DNA from: Fidelibacterota bacterium
GTDB lineage: Bacteria; Fidelibacterota; Marinisomatia; Marinisomatales; UBA1611
Reading direction: 5' to 3'
Assembly (NCBI GenBank): GCA_012964275.1
Contig: DTUG01000111.1
Coordinates: 18,128 to 44,799, forward strand
Length of the DNA: 26,672 nt
Under the pieces are notes generated by a model. The model did no database searches. It was not told the origin of the DNA and worked only from the letters and a program-made list of their open reading frames with translations. A program made the translations under genes and the position numbers. Below, in pieces: positions 24,969-26,672 of the stretch. Numbering within the stretch: position 1 is the stretch's first letter; the number at the start of each line of letters is the position of its first letter.

Positions 24969-26419
24969 GTTTCCAGTTCCTTAAATAATTGTGCCATTTC
25001 CCGTTTGTATATGGCACGCCCGGCCATCATAGTCCCTAATACAGTGGCTAAGACACCGGGAATAAAACCGATATAGTAGAGTTCCGGGGTCACCTGGGCA
25101 TAGAAAACATTGGACATAATAATTTCTGTTGAGCCCAGACTTTCCATAGCTTCCGAATAATCTATGCCAACTTCCTGCATATAATAAGTAAGGCCGATTC
25201 CCAGGACCGTACCAAAAAGGGTACCAATACAACCGATGATGACCGACTCTACGATCATAGAACGATAGACCTGACCCTTTGATTCCCCTATGGCCAGGCG
25301 CATACCGATCTCGCCGTAGCGGCGCAGACCACTCATAAGACCCATGTTCCACAGTACTATCATGACAATAGCCAAGAATATTACCAGCATAATGGCCATG
25401 GCGGCATTACTGAAATCCACCATAGTACCCATCTGGTTGGCGTCCCTCAGGGCAAGCATTACAGGGCTGAAGATACCTGGATCCTCTACGGCATCTTCGC
25501 CCCATTCATTATTGGTACCATACATATCGTTATCAGCTAAGCCCTGGCTTCTTTGTTTAGAAAGCGCCATTTTCTCATCTTCAATCATATCTTCCCATCT
25601 ATTCATCTGGGAAAGAGTTTCATAAGATTGTGTGTCTCTTAAATATTGCTTGATGCTGTCGCCATGACTTTTAAAATTCTGGCGTAGAGCGACTTCGGCT
25701 ATGTCTTCATAAAGAAGCGATTCGTTGAAACCCAGAATCTCCGAAGCGGCATCTTCCATATCCAGTGCCAGCCGGGCACCTGATATATCCACCAGCATCA
25801 TCTGTCTGTCCACTGGGCCCAAATTCAGTTTAAAGGTGCCGACAACGGTAAAGTTGTGGGTGGTAAAGGCGTTATGCATGGTGGAGCCTATGAAAGTAAC
25901 AGTATCTTCGGGCGCAATTCCCAAGCGTTCTGCTAGTTTGGTGCTGAGCAATACTTCATTCATATTTTCCGGCAGCCTTCCATCCACCAGGCGCCGTTCA
26001 AGTTTCCAGATTTCAATTTGTCGGGAGTTGGGTGAAAGGAAATCGATACCAAGGGCGTAGACAGGGCCCTGAGCCTTGGTTTCACCATTTTCATCTGGCA
26101 CATCCAAGAGTCCGCCGAAGGTGATCCGCGGGGTCCAAAAATGATCCGGATACTTCTGACTAAGTTTATCCACCATCTGGTCCGTTTCCAGTATGGCCAG
26201 GTCATTAGGCAGCTGTTGGCTTTCTTCTTTATAGGCCCGGATCATGACCTTTACGTGGCCCGTAGAAACCACGGCGGAATCAAGAAACATACTGTTCATG
26301 ATACCGATGAGGAACCCCTGAAAGAAAACAATCATGGCTACAGTCAGTGTGACCACAAGAACTGGGAAAAAACTCCTGGATCGGTCTCGGAGTATTCCTT
26401 TGGTCAAAAATTTGATCAT
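24965..26419 (-). CDS. ABC transporter permease, FtsX/MacB/LolE type
   Basis: 484 residues. A membrane segment at about 17-40 follows the basic N-terminus (GILRDRSRS). A large extracytoplasmic domain covers about 45-335, and three more hydrophobic segments occur near 340-365, 390-415 and 450-472, the four-segment layout of MacB/LolCE permeases. The MacB-like region includes ARGLGIAPED-type turns (SEV-like segment LSTKLAERLGI) and the cytoplasmic coupling motif RRYGEIGMRLAIGESKGQ, which contacts the ATPase. It ends KREMAQLFKELE. It overlaps both neighbours by ATGA. The extracytoplasmic part has an acidic, Met/Asn-rich insert near residues 270-320 that I do not recognise. The ATPase is expected beyond the right edge. 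Confidence 0.9.
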   Translation of the reverse strand: MIKFLTKGILRDRSRSFFPVLVVTLTVAMIVFFQGFLIGIMNSMFLDSAVVSTGHVKVMIRAYKEESQQLPNDLAILETDQMVDKLSQKYPDHFWTPRITFGGLLDVPDENGETKAQGPVYALGIDFLSPNSRQIEIWKLERRLVDGRLPENMNEVLLSTKLAERLGIAPEDTVTFIGSTMHNAFTTHNFTVVGTFKLNLGPVDRQMMLVDISGARLALDMEDAASEILGFNESLLYEDIAEVALRQNFKSHGDSIKQYLRDTQSYETLSQMNRWEDMIEDEKMALSKQRSQGLADNDMYGTNNEWGEDAVEDPGIFSPVMLALRDANQMGTMVDFSNAAMAIMLVIFLAIVMIVLWNMGLMSGLRRYGEIGMRLAIGESKGQVYRSMIVESVIIGCIGTLFGTVLGIGLTYYMQEVGIDYSEAMESLGSTEIIMSNVFYAQVTPELYYIGFIPGVLATVLGTMMAGRAIYKREMAQLFKELET

Positions 26420-26672
26420 ACGGTTATCTTGCCCCGTAAGGCATCGGTGGGTTTCATCCTGGCGATACGGCGGGAAGGCATATAACTCACAATGAGCACA
26501 ATGATGGATACGATAATGGTTGTGGTGATGAGCAGACCAATGGAATAGACAGGGATTAGGCGTTTCGCTATAATTAAGCCCATTTGCCCTTCAGAATAAT
26601 CAATACCGAGGTTAATTCCATAAGCTCCAAAATACCAGAGCACCGGTCCGAAAAGAATCACGGTCATGATGA
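26416..26672 (-). CDS. ABC transporter permease, FtsX type, partial (N-terminus beyond the window)
   Basis: An open frame runs from the right edge to TGA at 26416, about 85 codons; a Met near the edge is probably internal, because the frame stays open to base 26672. It shows two hydrophobic segments (WYFGAYGI region and IGLLITTTIIVSIIVLIV), and ends SYMPSRRIARMKPTDALRG, the C-terminal signature of FtsX/MacB permeases (ARxKPxxALR). Its stop overlaps the start of the next permease (ATGA), so the two are probably a LolC/LolE-like pair in one operon with the LolA-like gene. Confidence 0.85.
   Translation of the reverse strand, partial: IMTVILFGPVLWYFGAYGINLGIDYSEGQMGLIIAKRLIPVYSIGLLITTTIIVSIIVLIVSYMPSRRIARMKPTDALRGKITV

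Noticed and set aside
1..26672. CRISPR array, tRNA, rRNA, insertion sequence or prophage
   Set aside because: No spaced direct repeats, cloverleaf, transposase or phage gene was seen in any intergenic region.

Overview
The window looks like a chromosomal segment of an uncultured, moderately AT-rich, Gram-negative bacterium. The envelope genes (EnvC-like activator, LolA-like protein, FtsX permeases), the DUF4159/DUF4175 pair and a secreted GH31 protein carrying dockerin-like and LamG-like modules point to the FCB side of the tree. Candidatus Marinimicrobia (SAR406/Neomarinimicrobiota) is my best guess. It rests on gene style, not on a marker comparison. I see no rRNA, tRNA, CRISPR array or insertion sequence.

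Layout. (1) Positions 1-3508, minus strand: a DUF4159 protein and a long membrane/coiled-coil DUF4175-like protein that runs off the left edge, joined by a one-base stop/start overlap. (2) 3599-10461, plus strand: a composite envelope protein (barrel-like region, TPR-like helices, BamE-like C-terminus), then envC-like, holB, metG and tatD, the last four with overlapping ends. (3) 10533-13098, plus: rsmA, rpsU with a strong Shine-Dalgarno and a clear terminator, and a phosphohexomutase. (4) 13114-13521: the broken remains of a carboxymuconolactone-decarboxylase-like gene. (5) 13581-19024, plus: a deoxynucleoside-catabolism operon (deoC, aldehyde dehydrogenase, a non-catalytic aldehyde-dehydrogenase-like protein, purine nucleoside phosphorylase, pyrimidine nucleoside phosphorylase), followed by a 23S rRNA uracil methyltransferase gene. 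(6) 20573-26672, minus: a large secreted GH31 glycosidase, a plus-strand remnant of an FAD-linked oxidase, and a LolA-like/FtsX/FtsX operon running off the right edge.

How the genes work together. The two phosphorylases release deoxyribose-1-phosphate from nucleosides. A mutase must convert it to the 5-phosphate, and no classical deoB is present. DeoC splits the 5-phosphate into glyceraldehyde-3-phosphate and acetaldehyde, and the aldehyde dehydrogenase pair presumably oxidises the acetaldehyde. The most interesting points are that this dehydrogenase pair looks like a two-gene version of the two-domain ALDH16 enzyme, that the neighbouring phosphohexomutase could fill the missing mutase step, and the unusual composite envelope protein at 3599. 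All family assignments come from reading motifs by eye; no database search was run.
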